Assembly: GCF_964033635.1 (NCBI RefSeq)
Contig: NZ_OZ035533.1
Span: forward strand, 4,588,001-4,652,000
Direction of reading: 5' to 3'
Length of the DNA: 64,000 nt
Origin: Chitinophaga sp. MM2321
GTDB taxonomy: Bacteria; Bacteroidota; Bacteroidia; Chitinophagales; Chitinophagaceae
Position 1 is the stretch's first letter. The number at the start of each line of letters is the position of its first letter. Shown here in pieces: positions 50,757-59,920 of the stretch. The notes under the pieces were generated by a model. It was not told where the DNA came from and ran no database searches. It saw only the letters and a program-made list of their open reading frames with translations. The position numbers and the translations under genes are program-made.

Positions 50757-51143
50757 ATGGCCTACGAAGAACAGATTGCCAATTCCGTTACACGGATATT
50801 TAAAGCCGTATTTCCCAATACAGTTAATCATTACGACACCTTATTCGGCGGTACCGCTATGGCCCTGATGGATGAAGTAGCGTTTATTACGGCCACCCGT
50901 TTTACCAGGATGCGCACCGTAACCGTATCATCCGATAAGATTGATTTTAAGAAACCGATACCACACGGAACCATTATTGAACTGGTGGGAACAGTTGTAC
51001 ACGTAGGTAATAGTAGCCTGAAAGTAGAAGTAGATGTATTTGTAGAGCAGATGTACCTGAATCACCGAGAGAAGGCTATCAGCGGTACTTTTACATTTGT
51101 AGCGATAGACGAAAACAAGAAACCGACAGCAATAAATATTTAG
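50757..51143 (+). CDS. acyl-CoA thioesterase, YciA-like hotdog protein
   Basis: A 128-residue single hotdog-domain protein. The signature is NHYDTLFGGTAMALMDEVAFITATRF, with conserved Asp of the MDE motif, then VSSDKIDFKKPIPHGTIIELVGTVVHVGNSSLKVEVDVF. This pattern is that of YciA-type thioesterases, which release free CoA from acyl-CoAs. The last codon and stop (TAG, 51141-51143) lie within the left arm of a 47-bp palindrome. Confidence 0.88.
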   Translation: MAYEEQIANSVTRIFKAVFPNTVNHYDTLFGGTAMALMDEVAFITATRFTRMRTVTVSSDKIDFKKPIPHGTIIELVGTVVHVGNSSLKVEVDVFVEQMYLNHREKAISGTFTFVAIDENKKPTAINI

Positions 51144-51271
51144 GGATTTTTTGATTTACGAATTTAGGAATTTAGAAATGCAGCAAAGATCAACATATGA
51201 AAAAAATCACAAAATTATATCTCCGCTGCATTTCTAAATTCCTAAATTCGTAAATCAAAAAATCCCTAAAT
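51138..51271. repeat. intergenic palindrome, family A (copy 2)
   Basis: A perfect 47-bp inverted repeat (51138-51184 and 51225-51271) with a 40-base loop, made of ATTTAG/AATTTAG units. It lies between the convergent thioesterase and FKBP stops and overlaps the thioesterase stop codon. Its loop ends with ATCTCCGCTGC, shared with the element at 21286-21403. Confidence 0.93.
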
Positions 51272-51273
51272 TT

Positions 51274-51702
51274 TTATCCTATCTCAACCAGTTCAAGGTC
51301 GAACACCAGTTCTTCACCAGCCAAAGGATGGTTAGCATCCAGGGTGATAAATTCTGATCCGATAGCAGCTACTTTTACCTGGAAAACCTGGCCTTCAGGG
51401 TTGCTCATCTGCAACTCCATACCAACTTCCGGTTTCAGATCAGCCGGGATATTTTCTTTTGGAAAATCCATGATCATTTCTTCGTTCTTGGGACCATATG
51501 CCTGATCAACAGGGATATGAATGGTTTTCTTGTCGCCGATCTTCATATCAAGCACACCATTCTCAAAACCTTTGATAACCATACCAGCACCTACCTGGAA
51601 CTCCAACGGAGCTCTACCTTCAGAAGAATCAAAGGTAGTTCCATTCGTTAAACGGCCATGGTAATGCACCTTCACTGTATCCCCGTTTTTAACAGCTTGC
51701 AT
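51274..51702 (-). CDS. FKBP-type peptidyl-prolyl isomerase, SlyD-like
   Basis: A 142-residue protein started at the ATG at 51702. It reads VKNGDTVKVHYHGRLTNGTTFDSSEGRAPLEFQVGAGMVIKGFENGVLDMKIGDKKTIHIPVDQAYG, the FKBP core, followed by an insert-in-flap segment (about 75-125) and DANHPLAGEELVFDLELVEI. This arrangement is that of SlyD, a cytoplasmic prolyl isomerase and chaperone. The His-rich metal tail of E. coli SlyD is absent. The 60-codon upstream extension of the frame was rejected as non-homologous. Confidence 0.9.
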   Translation of the reverse strand: MQAVKNGDTVKVHYHGRLTNGTTFDSSEGRAPLEFQVGAGMVIKGFENGVLDMKIGDKKTIHIPVDQAYGPKNEEMIMDFPKENIPADLKPEVGMELQMSNPEGQVFQVKVAAIGSEFITLDANHPLAGEELVFDLELVEIG

Positions 51703-51808
51703 AAAAATTAATTGTTTAGTGTTAATAATTCCGTGCAAGATACTAAAACAGACGAGAATCAAACACTTTTTCCTGCACCCCGTACAGGTTTTAATGTATC
51801 TTAATGGC

Positions 51809-52975
51809 ATGAACCGTATCCTCTTTATTTGCACACTTATTTGTTTCCTGGTTCCGGCTGCACAGGCGCAATATTCCGCCAACGTGGTTCCCGGCGCAGC
51901 ACAAACAAGCCGCTATCTGCCACTGCTGAAAAATAAGCGCGTGGCCTTGCTGGTCAACCAGACCGCGACTATTGGTAATACACATCTCGTAGATTCCCTG
52001 CTGAAATTACAGGTGAAGATTCAGAAGATCTTTAGCCCGGAGCACGGCTTCCGGGGGAATGCCGACGCCGGCGAAAAAGTAGGCAACAGCACCGATGCCC
52101 ATACCGGCCTGCCGGTAGTATCATTGTATGGTCAGCACCGAAAAGCCACCACAGCCGATCTACAGGATGTAGATATCCTCATTTTTGATATCCAGGACGT
52201 AGGCACGCGGTTCTATACATACATTTCCTCTCTTCAGGAACTAATGGAATCTGCCGCAGAAAATAATAAAACATTACTCATCCTCGACCGCCCTAATCCC
52301 AACGGTGATTATGTGGACGGCCCCGTTCTTGATACCGCTTTCCGCTCCTTCGTAGGCATGCAACCCATACCAGTAGTACATGGTATGACGGTAGGAGAAT
52401 ATGCGCAACTGCTGAATGGAGAACGCTGGCTGAAAAACGGCGTTCCCTGCAATATCATAGTGATCCCTTGTGAAAACTATACCCACAACACCTTTTACCG
52501 TTTACCGGTACGCCCTTCGCCCAATTTACCCAACATGGCAGCGATCAATCTCTACCCTTCCCTCTGCTTTTTTGAAGGCACCAATGTAAGCCTGGGTCGT
52601 GGTACAGACAAGCCTTTCCAGCTATTTGGTGCGCCCGGATTTCCAAAGCAAGGGTTTTCATTCACGCCACGCAGCGTAGCAGGCGCGAAAAACCCACCAC
52701 TGAAAGATCAGCTGTGTTACGGCTTTGACCTGAGCAATGCCCCGGAAGCTACCCCGGAAAAAGGCCGCCGGATGGAAATTAAATGGCTGCTGGAAGCCTA
52801 CCGGTTATTCCCGGAGAAAGATAAATTCTTTAATAACTTTTTTAATAAACTCGCCGGCAACGCACAATTGCAACAACAGATTAAAAAGGGAATGTCTGAA
52901 AAAGAAATCCGTAAAACCTGGGAGCCAGGATTGGCAAAGTTTAAAGAGATCCGTGCAAAATACCTGCTGTATTAA
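51809..52975 (+). CDS. DUF1343 exported protein
   Basis: A 388-residue protein when started at the ATG at 51809 (MNRILFICTLICFLVPAAQAQ signal). DUF1343 signatures are KNKRVALLVNQTATIG, FSPEHGFRGNADAGEKV, DILIFDIQDVGTRFYTYISSLQELMESAAEN, LDRPNPNGDYVDGPVL and INLYPSLCFFEGTNVSLGRGTDKPFQLFGAP. The family includes exo-type N-acetylmuramidases (NamZ-like) that act on peptidoglycan sugars, so a cell-wall recycling role is likely but inferred. The fmt gene follows 24 bases after its stop. Confidence 0.9.
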   Translation: MNRILFICTLICFLVPAAQAQYSANVVPGAAQTSRYLPLLKNKRVALLVNQTATIGNTHLVDSLLKLQVKIQKIFSPEHGFRGNADAGEKVGNSTDAHTGLPVVSLYGQHRKATTADLQDVDILIFDIQDVGTRFYTYISSLQELMESAAENNKTLLILDRPNPNGDYVDGPVLDTAFRSFVGMQPIPVVHGMTVGEYAQLLNGERWLKNGVPCNIIVIPCENYTHNTFYRLPVRPSPNLPNMAAINLYPSLCFFEGTNVSLGRGTDKPFQLFGAPGFPKQGFSFTPRSVAGAKNPPLKDQLCYGFDLSNAPEATPEKGRRMEIKWLLEAYRLFPEKDKFFNNFFNKLAGNAQLQQQIKKGMSEKEIRKTWEPGLAKFKEIRAKYLLY

Positions 52976-52985
52976 TAAACCTCAT

Positions 52986-52993
52986 TATTTTTG
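52986..52993 (+). promoter_or_regulatory. -7 element of fmt
   Basis: TATTTTTG, an exact TAnnTTTG, ends six bases before the fmt ATG (53000), implying a leaderless or nearly leaderless transcript. No -33 TTTG was seen at the expected place. Confidence 0.4.
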
Positions 52994-52999
52994 CATCCT

Positions 53000-53935
53000 A
53001 TGACGAAAGATCTCAAGATTGTTTTTATGGGCACGCCTGATTTTGCAGTAGCGTCCCTGGATATATTGGTGCAAAACGGATTCAACATAGTAGGTGTGAT
53101 CACAGCACCCGACAAGCCCGCCGGCAGAGGATTACAGCTACAGGAAAGCGCCGTGAAAAAATATGCGGTGAGCAAGGGGTTACATATTTTGCAACCGGAG
53201 AAACTGAAAAATCCTGCGTTCATAGCCGAACTGGCCGCCCTGAAAGCCGATCTGCAGGTGGTAGTAGCTTTCCGTATGCTACCAGAAATAGTATGGAATA
53301 TGCCCCCGGAAGGCACCATTAATGTACATGCTTCCCTGTTGCCCAACTACCGGGGAGCCGCTCCTATTAACTGGGCTATCATCAATGGTGAAACAACATC
53401 CGGTGTCACCACCTTCAAACTGCAACACGAAATTGATACCGGCGATATTTTATTCAATGATAGCGTAGAGATCCGGGAAGATGAAACCGCCGGCGAACTC
53501 CATGATAGCCTCATGCAAACCGGGGCCAGACTATTATTAAAAACGGTACAGGCTATTGCCGCCGGAGAGGTAAAAGAAACACCACAGGCAGCTATCAGCC
53601 CCGAAGATATTAAACACGCCCCCAAGATCTTCAAGGAAACGTGTCAGATCGATTGGCAGCAACCACTGGACAAAGTGTATAATCTCGTACGGGGTTTAAG
53701 TCCCTATCCCACTGCCTGGACTACCTTCCAGGGCAAAAACCTGAAGATCTACAAAGCGCATAAAGAACATATCACCCCATCAAAGGCGCCCGGTGAATTT
53801 GATACAGACCATAAAACGTTTATGAAAATAGCCACCCCGGATGGGTACCTGCATCTCGACGAAATACAGCTGGAAGGCAAGAAGAGAATGGATATAGGGG
53901 CATTTCTGAGAGGGCACAGACCAGACTCAAATTGA
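53000..53935 (+). CDS. fmt: methionyl-tRNA formyltransferase
   Basis: A 311-residue enzyme started at the ATG at 53000. KIVFMGTPDFAVASLDIL opens the formyltransferase domain. The folate-binding and active-site block is INVHASLLPNYRGAAPINWAIINGE, then HEIDTGDIL with the catalytic Asp (Asn-His-Asp set). The C-terminal OB-like domain begins near 205 (VRGLSPYPTAWTTFQGKNLKIYKA). It formylates Met-tRNAfMet for translation initiation. It may read from its own promoter or from the DUF1343 transcript. A strong terminator follows. Confidence 0.95.
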   Translation: MTKDLKIVFMGTPDFAVASLDILVQNGFNIVGVITAPDKPAGRGLQLQESAVKKYAVSKGLHILQPEKLKNPAFIAELAALKADLQVVVAFRMLPEIVWNMPPEGTINVHASLLPNYRGAAPINWAIINGETTSGVTTFKLQHEIDTGDILFNDSVEIREDETAGELHDSLMQTGARLLLKTVQAIAAGEVKETPQAAISPEDIKHAPKIFKETCQIDWQQPLDKVYNLVRGLSPYPTAWTTFQGKNLKIYKAHKEHITPSKAPGEFDTDHKTFMKIATPDGYLHLDEIQLEGKKRMDIGAFLRGHRPDSN

Positions 53936-53942
53936 TAAAAAA

Positions 53943-53997
53943 AACCTGGTTAAGTAATGAATGATATCTTCATTAATCAACCAGGTTACTTTTTTTA
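53943..53997. terminator. bidirectional terminator between fmt and the LysM gene
   Basis: AACCTGGTT (53943-53951) pairs with 53979-53987, with partial pairing of the inner part, and is followed by eight Ts (53990-53997). The A run before it gives a U tract for the minus-strand gene as well. Confidence 0.8.
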
Positions 53998-54007
53998 AAA
54001 AATCAGG

Positions 54008-54988
54008 TTAATCCCGGTCGTAGTTCAGTTCACAATAAAACCTCGTTTCATTGCTGCCTAAAGCCTGCATGGCGCTGTCGCTCAGTTTGATGATCAGGCC
54101 GGCATTGGATTTCATCTGCGGAATTACATCCAACACTTTTGCATAAATAGCTTTACCGTTCAGGGGATTTGTTACTTTAATGATCGTGCCACGGGGTGCG
54201 GTGTTATGCAGTGCGTAATACTTACCTACTGCATTGCTTTTGAACCAGGTACCAGGTCCTTTTTCAGAAGTGGTTTTCTTGCCGCCATTTGTTTGCTGCT
54301 CATAGATCTGTTCAAAGTCGCTGCTGGCACTGGCTACCGGTGTTGGTGTTGGTGCTGCTGGTGCCGGCGCAGGTATTGATTCCTGGGTATCAGTTACCGG
54401 CCGTTCTTCTGCTTCCTTTTTCACTACTTTCACGACTTCTCTCTTAGGCGTATCTGCCACCGGTGCACTAATAGGTTCGCTGATAGGTTCCACTATCTTC
54501 GTTTCCTGTTTCGCCACTTCTGTGCGAGGTTGTGCAGGTGTACCACCAGCACCTTTCAGAAATCCCACAATAATGTAACTGTCTTTTTTCAAGCCGTCGC
54601 CCTGGAAGTTATTCCAATGCCGGATATTGTCCAGCGGCACTTTGTTGAAGTTGACACTTACACGATATAAGGTTTCTTTATCGGCTACTTTGTGATATAC
54701 CGGTTTACCTACAGCATTTGCTTTCTGAGAAAAATTGGCGGTGGTCAACGGAATATGTAGTGTATGACCCAGTTGTAATCCCTGGTCCATAGTTACCTTG
54801 TTGGCGGTAGCAATTTCTTTGGGGGGAATGCCGTAAGCACGGCTCAGGCTATAAAAATTTTCTCCCTTCTTCACGGTGTGGGATACGTAAAGAGCCGGTG
54901 AGGTTCCCTGTACCTGTAGCGTGTCCTGTGCTTTCACCACTCCTGCACTCAAACCAAACAAGGCAATTGATAGAATCGATTTTACCAT
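54008..54988 (-). CDS. LysM / double-psi beta-barrel (RlpA-like) cell-wall protein
   Basis: A 326-residue exported protein when started at the ATG at 54988 (MVKSILSIALFGLSAGVVKAQ signal). Two LysM domains lie at about 35-80 (HTVKKGENFYSLSRAYGIPPKEI) and 98-143 (HKVADKETLYRVSVNFN). A Pro/Ala/Glu-rich linker (150-225) follows, then a C-terminal RlpA-like double-psi barrel (GTWFKSNAVGKYYALHNTAPRGTIIKVTNPLNGKAIYAKVLDVIPQ). LysM binds peptidoglycan; RlpA domains bind or cleave denuded glycan. The catalytic Asp of lytic RlpA may be D in KVLDVIP. Expected in the periplasm near division sites. Confidence 0.82.
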   Translation of the reverse strand: MVKSILSIALFGLSAGVVKAQDTLQVQGTSPALYVSHTVKKGENFYSLSRAYGIPPKEIATANKVTMDQGLQLGHTLHIPLTTANFSQKANAVGKPVYHKVADKETLYRVSVNFNKVPLDNIRHWNNFQGDGLKKDSYIIVGFLKGAGGTPAQPRTEVAKQETKIVEPISEPISAPVADTPKREVVKVVKKEAEERPVTDTQESIPAPAPAAPTPTPVASASSDFEQIYEQQTNGGKKTTSEKGPGTWFKSNAVGKYYALHNTAPRGTIIKVTNPLNGKAIYAKVLDVIPQMKSNAGLIIKLSDSAMQALGSNETRFYCELNYDRD

Positions 54989-55394
54989 ACTAACTCTGTT
55001 TATACTATTTCGGGCAACGAATATATGCGTTAAAATTGACAATTTTATTTAATAAAACAAACGGAGAAACCTGCTTTTTGTTGTTTGAGCCTGCATACGC
55101 AGCTCCCTGCATGGCACACATCAAACACTCGTTGGCAGCGCATTTCATAAGCAATCAGCGCAGGAATAAACAGCAACAGGATATTTTTCATCTCCTGGAA
55201 ATATCTTTCAAAATAAGGCAGGCATTCAGATAGTAGTTGTGCATACGGTCAGGCAACATGCAACACGGCAAGGTGCTACAAAAATAAAAAAAAGTGCCCG
55301 CAAAACAGCACAGGCAGTAAAGGTCGCAAAAGAAAATAGTAAAATCTTTGCAATCTTTGCTGCTTACACAGCTTTACAGGCACCGAAAAGGTAC
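54989..55394. other. 406-base gene-free stretch
   Basis: It holds the 5' region of the LysM gene and the 3' region of pntB. I see no credible ORF and no strong terminator. A short direct repeat (ATCTTTGC twice, about 55342-55362) lies near the pntB stop. No TAnnTTTG element with a proper partner was found on the minus strand. Confidence 0.5.
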
Positions 55395-56957
55395 TTATAC
55401 TTGTTTAATTTCTGCCACCAGATGTTGCAGCACCTGTTTGGCATCGCCAAACAGCATGGAAGTTTTTGGTTGAAAAAATAAATCGTTCTCTATACCTGCG
55501 TAACCAGGTTTCATACTACGTTTATTCACAATCACCATTTTTGCATTTTCCACCTCCAGGATGGGCATACCATAAATGGGGCTGGATGGGTCATTCTTTG
55601 CCGCCGGATTCACCACGTCATTGGCGCCCAGGATCAGCACCACATCTGTTGTGGGCATTTCCGCATTGGCGTCTTCCATCTCCAGTAATTTTTCATAGGG
55701 CACATCCGCTTCCGCCAGCAATACATTCATATGTCCGGGCATACGCCCTGCAACAGGATGGATCGCATATTTCACTTCCACGCCCTTGTCTTCCAGGAGT
55801 TTCTCCAACTCATGACAGGCATGCTGGGCCTGTGCTACCGCCAATCCATATCCCGGCACAATCATCACTTTATGTGCATAGGCCAGTACCACCGCCGCAT
55901 CCGGCAAACTGATTTCTTTATATAATCCTTGTTCTTTTCCCGCGGCAGCCGCAGCTTTTGCGCCGCCAAATGAACCAATCAATACATTTTTGAGTGACCT
56001 GTTCATGGCTTTACACATGAGGATGGTGAGGATCGTGCCCGCAGAACCAACGAGAATACCACCTGTAAGCATCACCGGGTTATCATACAAAAACCCGCCA
56101 CAGGCCGCCGCTACGCCGGTAAAAGAATTGAGCAGGGAAATCACTACGGGCATATCTGCACCACCAATGGGCAACACAAACAATATCCCGTATACCAGGG
56201 AGCAAAACAGCACCGCATAAAAAACCAGGTTCAAAGTAAGCAGCTGGCCGCTTTCCTGTGCTGTGTTGCTGGTTGTTATGGCTGCTTTATCGTTGATGAT
56301 CATCATTAAAGCAATGCCACCAATTAATACACCTGCCATCACAAGAAGGTTCACTACATGTTGTCCTTTGAAAGAAAAATCCCGGATGCTGCCGTTGAGT
56401 TTTCCCCATGCAATCACACTTCCTGCAAAAGAAACAGCGCCGATGATCAGGCCAAGAAGAATGATCAGCAGCTCTCCCCGTAAGTCGGTATGCAGGTTCA
56501 TGGCCAGTGTGCGCCCAAATTCATCGCTACCGGAATGGATCAACTGCTTCAATAAATTATTCAAAGTCCCTTCCGGTGAGGTAGCAGACAGATTTTCCCA
56601 AAAGTTTTTATGAATCAGGTGATTAAATTCCACGATGGATATCAATGCCGCGCAGGCCCCTCCCATGCCATTAAACATACTCACCATTTCCGGCATAGCC
56701 GTCATCTTCACTTTTTTCGCCGACATTACGCCGATCACACTACCAATGAGTAAACCAGCGGCTATCCATCCGTAATTATGTAAATGCTTACCGTTTGTTT
56801 GATAAAGAAAGATGGTACCCAGAATAGCCAGCGTCATACCGGCTGCCGCTATCAGATTGCCTTTGCGGGCAGTATCGGGTTTGCTCAACATCTTTAGTCC
56901 GAGAATAAATGTAACAGAGCCGATCAGGTAGATAATGGATAAAATGCTGGATGCCAT
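55395..56957 (-). CDS. pntB: NAD(P) transhydrogenase subunit beta
   Basis: A 520-residue subunit. The N-terminal part (1-~280) has eight to nine membrane helices. The C-terminal NADP(H)-binding domain III contains VPGYGLAVAQAQHACHELEKLLEDKGVEVKYAIHPVAGRMPGHMNVLLAEADVPYEKL and VLILGANDVVNPAAKNDPSSPIYGMPILEV. It couples hydride transfer from NADH to NADP+ with proton movement across the inner membrane, making NADPH. It is the last gene of a three-gene minus-strand unit: alpha-1 (pntAA), alpha-2 (pntAB), beta (pntB), with a 53-base gap after alpha-2. Confidence 0.94.
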   Translation of the reverse strand: MASSILSIIYLIGSVTFILGLKMLSKPDTARKGNLIAAAGMTLAILGTIFLYQTNGKHLHNYGWIAAGLLIGSVIGVMSAKKVKMTAMPEMVSMFNGMGGACAALISIVEFNHLIHKNFWENLSATSPEGTLNNLLKQLIHSGSDEFGRTLAMNLHTDLRGELLIILLGLIIGAVSFAGSVIAWGKLNGSIRDFSFKGQHVVNLLVMAGVLIGGIALMMIINDKAAITTSNTAQESGQLLTLNLVFYAVLFCSLVYGILFVLPIGGADMPVVISLLNSFTGVAAACGGFLYDNPVMLTGGILVGSAGTILTILMCKAMNRSLKNVLIGSFGGAKAAAAAGKEQGLYKEISLPDAAVVLAYAHKVMIVPGYGLAVAQAQHACHELEKLLEDKGVEVKYAIHPVAGRMPGHMNVLLAEADVPYEKLLEMEDANAEMPTTDVVLILGANDVVNPAAKNDPSSPIYGMPILEVENAKMVIVNKRSMKPGYAGIENDLFFQPKTSMLFGDAKQVLQHLVAEIKQV

Positions 56958-57010
56958 ATTATTGCGCTTTTAGCTATGAGCTGTTAGTGGTTAGCTGATA
57001 CCGCTAACGG

Positions 57011-57322
57011 TTACTTCTTCTTGCCTTTGAACATTTCCAGCATACGGTCTGTTACCACAAAACCACCTACCACATTGATTGTACCCAGAATCACCGCTAA
57101 AAAGCCCAGGATCAGCGCCAGGTAGTTATCAGGTTCCGCCTTCCCCATTACAATGATAGCGCCGATAATAACAACACCATGAATCGCATTGGCGCCGCTC
57201 ATCAGCGGGGTATGCAATACAGAAGGAACCCGGGAAATGACTTCTACGCCTAAAAAAATGGATAGGATAACGATATAGATCAACTCAATATGCTGATGCA
57301 GAAAAGATAACAGATGTTCCAT
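57011..57322 (-). CDS. pntAB: NAD(P) transhydrogenase subunit alpha, membrane part (alpha-2)
   Basis: A 103-residue membrane protein started at the ATG at 57322. It has three to four helices (IELIYIVILSIFLGVEVISRVP, GANAIHGVVIIGAIIVMG, YLALILGFLAVILGTINVVGGFVVTDRML). This is the C-terminal membrane domain of PntA encoded as a separate subunit, as in Rhodospirillum-type three-subunit enzymes. It completes the proton channel with PntB. The upstream alpha-1 gene ends 46 bases before it. Confidence 0.9.
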   Translation of the reverse strand: MEHLLSFLHQHIELIYIVILSIFLGVEVISRVPSVLHTPLMSGANAIHGVVIIGAIIVMGKAEPDNYLALILGFLAVILGTINVVGGFVVTDRMLEMFKGKKK

Positions 57323-57368
57323 ATAGCCGGATATTTTTATGCGTCGTTCAATCAAAGTCAACAGGCAT

Positions 57369-58499
57369 TTATGCCAGCTGCATCAAGCCTTTCACGCGGT
57401 CGTTCACGATTTCACCCTTGTGTGTGATACAGGCACCGCTCACAATATCATCTTCAAAATCCAGGTGCAGACCACCTTCTTTTGTGATGATCAGTTTCAG
57501 AAAATTGAAAACATTTTTTGCATACAGCTTGCTGGCATCTGCCGGCATGGAAGCAGGCAGGTTGGAATTGCCGATAATAGCAACGCCATGATAATCCACC
57601 GTTTCATCATTTTTGGTCACGCTGGTGTTACCACCGGTAGCAGCGGCCAGGTCAACAATAACAGATCCGGCGCGCATCTGATCCAGCATAGGCTGGGTAA
57701 TCAGCACCGGCGCTGTTTTTCCGGGGATCTGTGCGGTGGTGATCACAATATCTGCTTTTGCAATGCTTTCCGCTATTTTCTGTTGTTGTTTTAATTGGTA
57801 TGCTTCGCTTTGTTCCACTGCGTAACCGCCTGCGGCAGAAGCATCTGCGGCGCCGTCTACCTCCACAAATTTAGCGCCGAGGCTCATCACTTCTTCCTTT
57901 ACTGCCGGTCGGGTATCAAATACTTCCACCACTGCGCCCAGGCGGCGTGCAGTAGCAATGGCCTGCAGGCCAGCCACACCGGCGCCCAGGATCAGCACTT
58001 TGGCAGGTGCAATACTTCCGGCTGCTGTCATCAGCATAGGGAAATAACGGGAATAGCTATACGCTGCCAGCAATACCGCCTTATAACCGGCAATATTTGC
58101 CTGTGAACTCAGTACATCCATCACCTGCGCACGGGTAGTACGCGGAATAGTATCAAGACTGAAAGCTGTGATATTCCTGGAAGCCCAGTATTCCACTTCA
58201 CCCACACGATACAGGGGTTGCAACATCCCGATAATGATCTTACCGGCAGGAATCTGGTCTATAAGCTCTCTGGAAGGGGGTTGTAGTGTGAAGATAACAT
58301 CTGCCTGTGACAGGATTTCAGCCGTATTTTTTATTAAAGCGCCTGCTTGCATATAGGCGTCATCGTTATAATAAGCATTTGCACCAGCTCCCTGCTCCAC
58401 CCACACGGTCACCGACATTTGCTGTAATTGCCTGACTACTTCAGGGACTAAGGAAACCCTGGTTTCGTTGTTTTTTTCTTTCAAAACTCCTGCAATCAT
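57369..58499 (-). CDS. pntAA: NAD(P) transhydrogenase subunit alpha, NAD-binding part (alpha-1)
   Basis: A 376-residue soluble domain I protein. The N terminus IAGVLKEKNNETRVSLVPEVVRQL and the NAD-binding motif VLILGAGVAGLQAIATARRLGAVVEVFDTRPAVKEEVMSLGAKF are typical of alanine dehydrogenase/PntA. It binds NADH on the cytoplasmic side. It is the first gene of the pnt unit. The next gene on the strand upstream, hemG, lies 61 bases away, and no promoter element was clear in that gap. Confidence 0.93.
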   Translation of the reverse strand: MIAGVLKEKNNETRVSLVPEVVRQLQQMSVTVWVEQGAGANAYYNDDAYMQAGALIKNTAEILSQADVIFTLQPPSRELIDQIPAGKIIIGMLQPLYRVGEVEYWASRNITAFSLDTIPRTTRAQVMDVLSSQANIAGYKAVLLAAYSYSRYFPMLMTAAGSIAPAKVLILGAGVAGLQAIATARRLGAVVEVFDTRPAVKEEVMSLGAKFVEVDGAADASAAGGYAVEQSEAYQLKQQQKIAESIAKADIVITTAQIPGKTAPVLITQPMLDQMRAGSVIVDLAAATGGNTSVTKNDETVDYHGVAIIGNSNLPASMPADASKLYAKNVFNFLKLIITKEGGLHLDFEDDIVSGACITHKGEIVNDRVKGLMQLA

Positions 58500-58560
58500 C
58501 TGGTGGAAATTTATATCGAAATTTAAAGAAAAAACGCCAACAATAGGATATTTTTCGCGA

Positions 58561-59907
58561 TTAATTTTTCTTCAGCATGGCTGCCAATGCAGCTGCATGC
58601 TGGAGCAGCGCAGGTATAGCCACCCCCTGGAGGTAATTACCACTGAGATGCAGACCAGGGTATTTTTTTTCAAAGGTTGCTACTGCCACACGCAACTTTG
58701 CATGCCCGGTATTCAGTTGCGGAATTGCTTTATGCCAGCAACTGAAATGCTGCATAACCGGTGGTGCTGATAATCCCAGCAGCGATTGTATTTCGCGCAG
58801 CACCTGCTGTTGCAGCCCTTCTTCACCCAACTGATCAAACAGTTGTTCCTGTCTGGCGCCGCCTAAAAAAACAGTCAGTAATATTTTCCCCTGCGGGGCT
58901 TTTTGTGGAAAGATGGCCGAATTACAGATAGCACCGAGGAAATGCATCTTTTCCGCATTCGGTACGAGGAAGCCAAAAGCTTCCAGCGGCTGTTGCATGG
59001 CGCTTGCCTCGAAACCCAGGTGTAATACGCCCATACGCGGATAATGTACTTCCTGTAGCAACGCCGCCGTAGTGGCGTCCAGCGGGGCAATTGTGGTTGC
59101 AGTGCGGTAAGCAGGCATAGCAAATACCACCTGGCTGGCCTGCAAAGTAGCAGGCACGCCATTTTCTTCATACGCTACCGCATATCCTGCTGCGGCAACG
59201 GCTATATTTTTAACGGTACAATTTAATCGTACCGGTGTATGTAATATTTCCTGCAAACGCGTCGTGAGCAACTGGTTGCCTCCTTTAAAACTGATGATCT
59301 TCCGCCCGCCCATAGCCGCCTTATCTTTCATCAGTCCTTTGGTAACACTACCGTATTCCCGCTCCCAGCGCGGCAGCGCAGGCAATACCTCGTTGATGCT
59401 CATCAGATCAGGATTACCAGCATAAATACCCGACAATACCGGATCAAATACATAATCGGCAATCTCTTTATTAAATCTCCTGGTAACAAAAGCGGTAACG
59501 GTCTCCTCTTCTGCTGCCGGCACTGGTTTACGGAAACGCTCTGTAAACAGCCGCCATTTGCTTTTACCGCTTAAATACGGAGAACCCAGTATTTTCAATG
59601 GGTGCGGGGAAACAGGATGTAACTGGTTATTCCTGACGAGATAACGGTTTTTACTAACTGCTGATGCCTGCAATATGTCACTTTCCAATCCCAGCTCCCT
59701 GATAAACTGCAAGGTTTCCGGTGATGCCGCGAGTGAATTAGGTCCTGCATCCAGCTCAAAACCGTCTTTATGGATCGACTGTATCACGCCACCCGTAGAG
59801 CTTTCAGCTTCCATCAACAGGTAGGGCACCTGCTGCTTTTGCAGCTCATAAGCGATGCTCAGCCCGGAAATACCGGCGCCAATGATCAAAACGGGTTCTT
59901 GCGGCAT
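58561..59907 (-). CDS. hemG: protoporphyrinogen oxidase (HemY type)
   Basis: A 448-residue FAD enzyme. The dinucleotide motif is ILIIGAGISGLSIAYELQKQQ (6-26). It has ELDAGPNSLAASPETLQFIRELGLE and the late FAD contact LHLSGNYLQGVAIPALLQHAAALA. This oxygen-dependent HemY type oxidises protoporphyrinogen IX to protoporphyrin IX at the membrane. In Bacteroidota it is often called hemG or hemY. It follows hemH by 13 bases, so hemH-hemG is one operon supplying the last two heme steps (ferrochelatase listed second). Confidence 0.92.
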   Translation of the reverse strand: MPQEPVLIIGAGISGLSIAYELQKQQVPYLLMEAESSTGGVIQSIHKDGFELDAGPNSLAASPETLQFIRELGLESDILQASAVSKNRYLVRNNQLHPVSPHPLKILGSPYLSGKSKWRLFTERFRKPVPAAEEETVTAFVTRRFNKEIADYVFDPVLSGIYAGNPDLMSINEVLPALPRWEREYGSVTKGLMKDKAAMGGRKIISFKGGNQLLTTRLQEILHTPVRLNCTVKNIAVAAAGYAVAYEENGVPATLQASQVVFAMPAYRTATTIAPLDATTAALLQEVHYPRMGVLHLGFEASAMQQPLEAFGFLVPNAEKMHFLGAICNSAIFPQKAPQGKILLTVFLGGARQEQLFDQLGEEGLQQQVLREIQSLLGLSAPPVMQHFSCWHKAIPQLNTGHAKLRVAVATFEKKYPGLHLSGNYLQGVAIPALLQHAAALAAMLKKN

Positions 59908-59920
59908 ATGATACGGTTAT

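Noticed and set aside
51703..51882. 60-codon extension of the FKBP frame
   Set aside because: It overlaps the divergent DUF1343 start and has no similarity to FKBP or a signal peptide.
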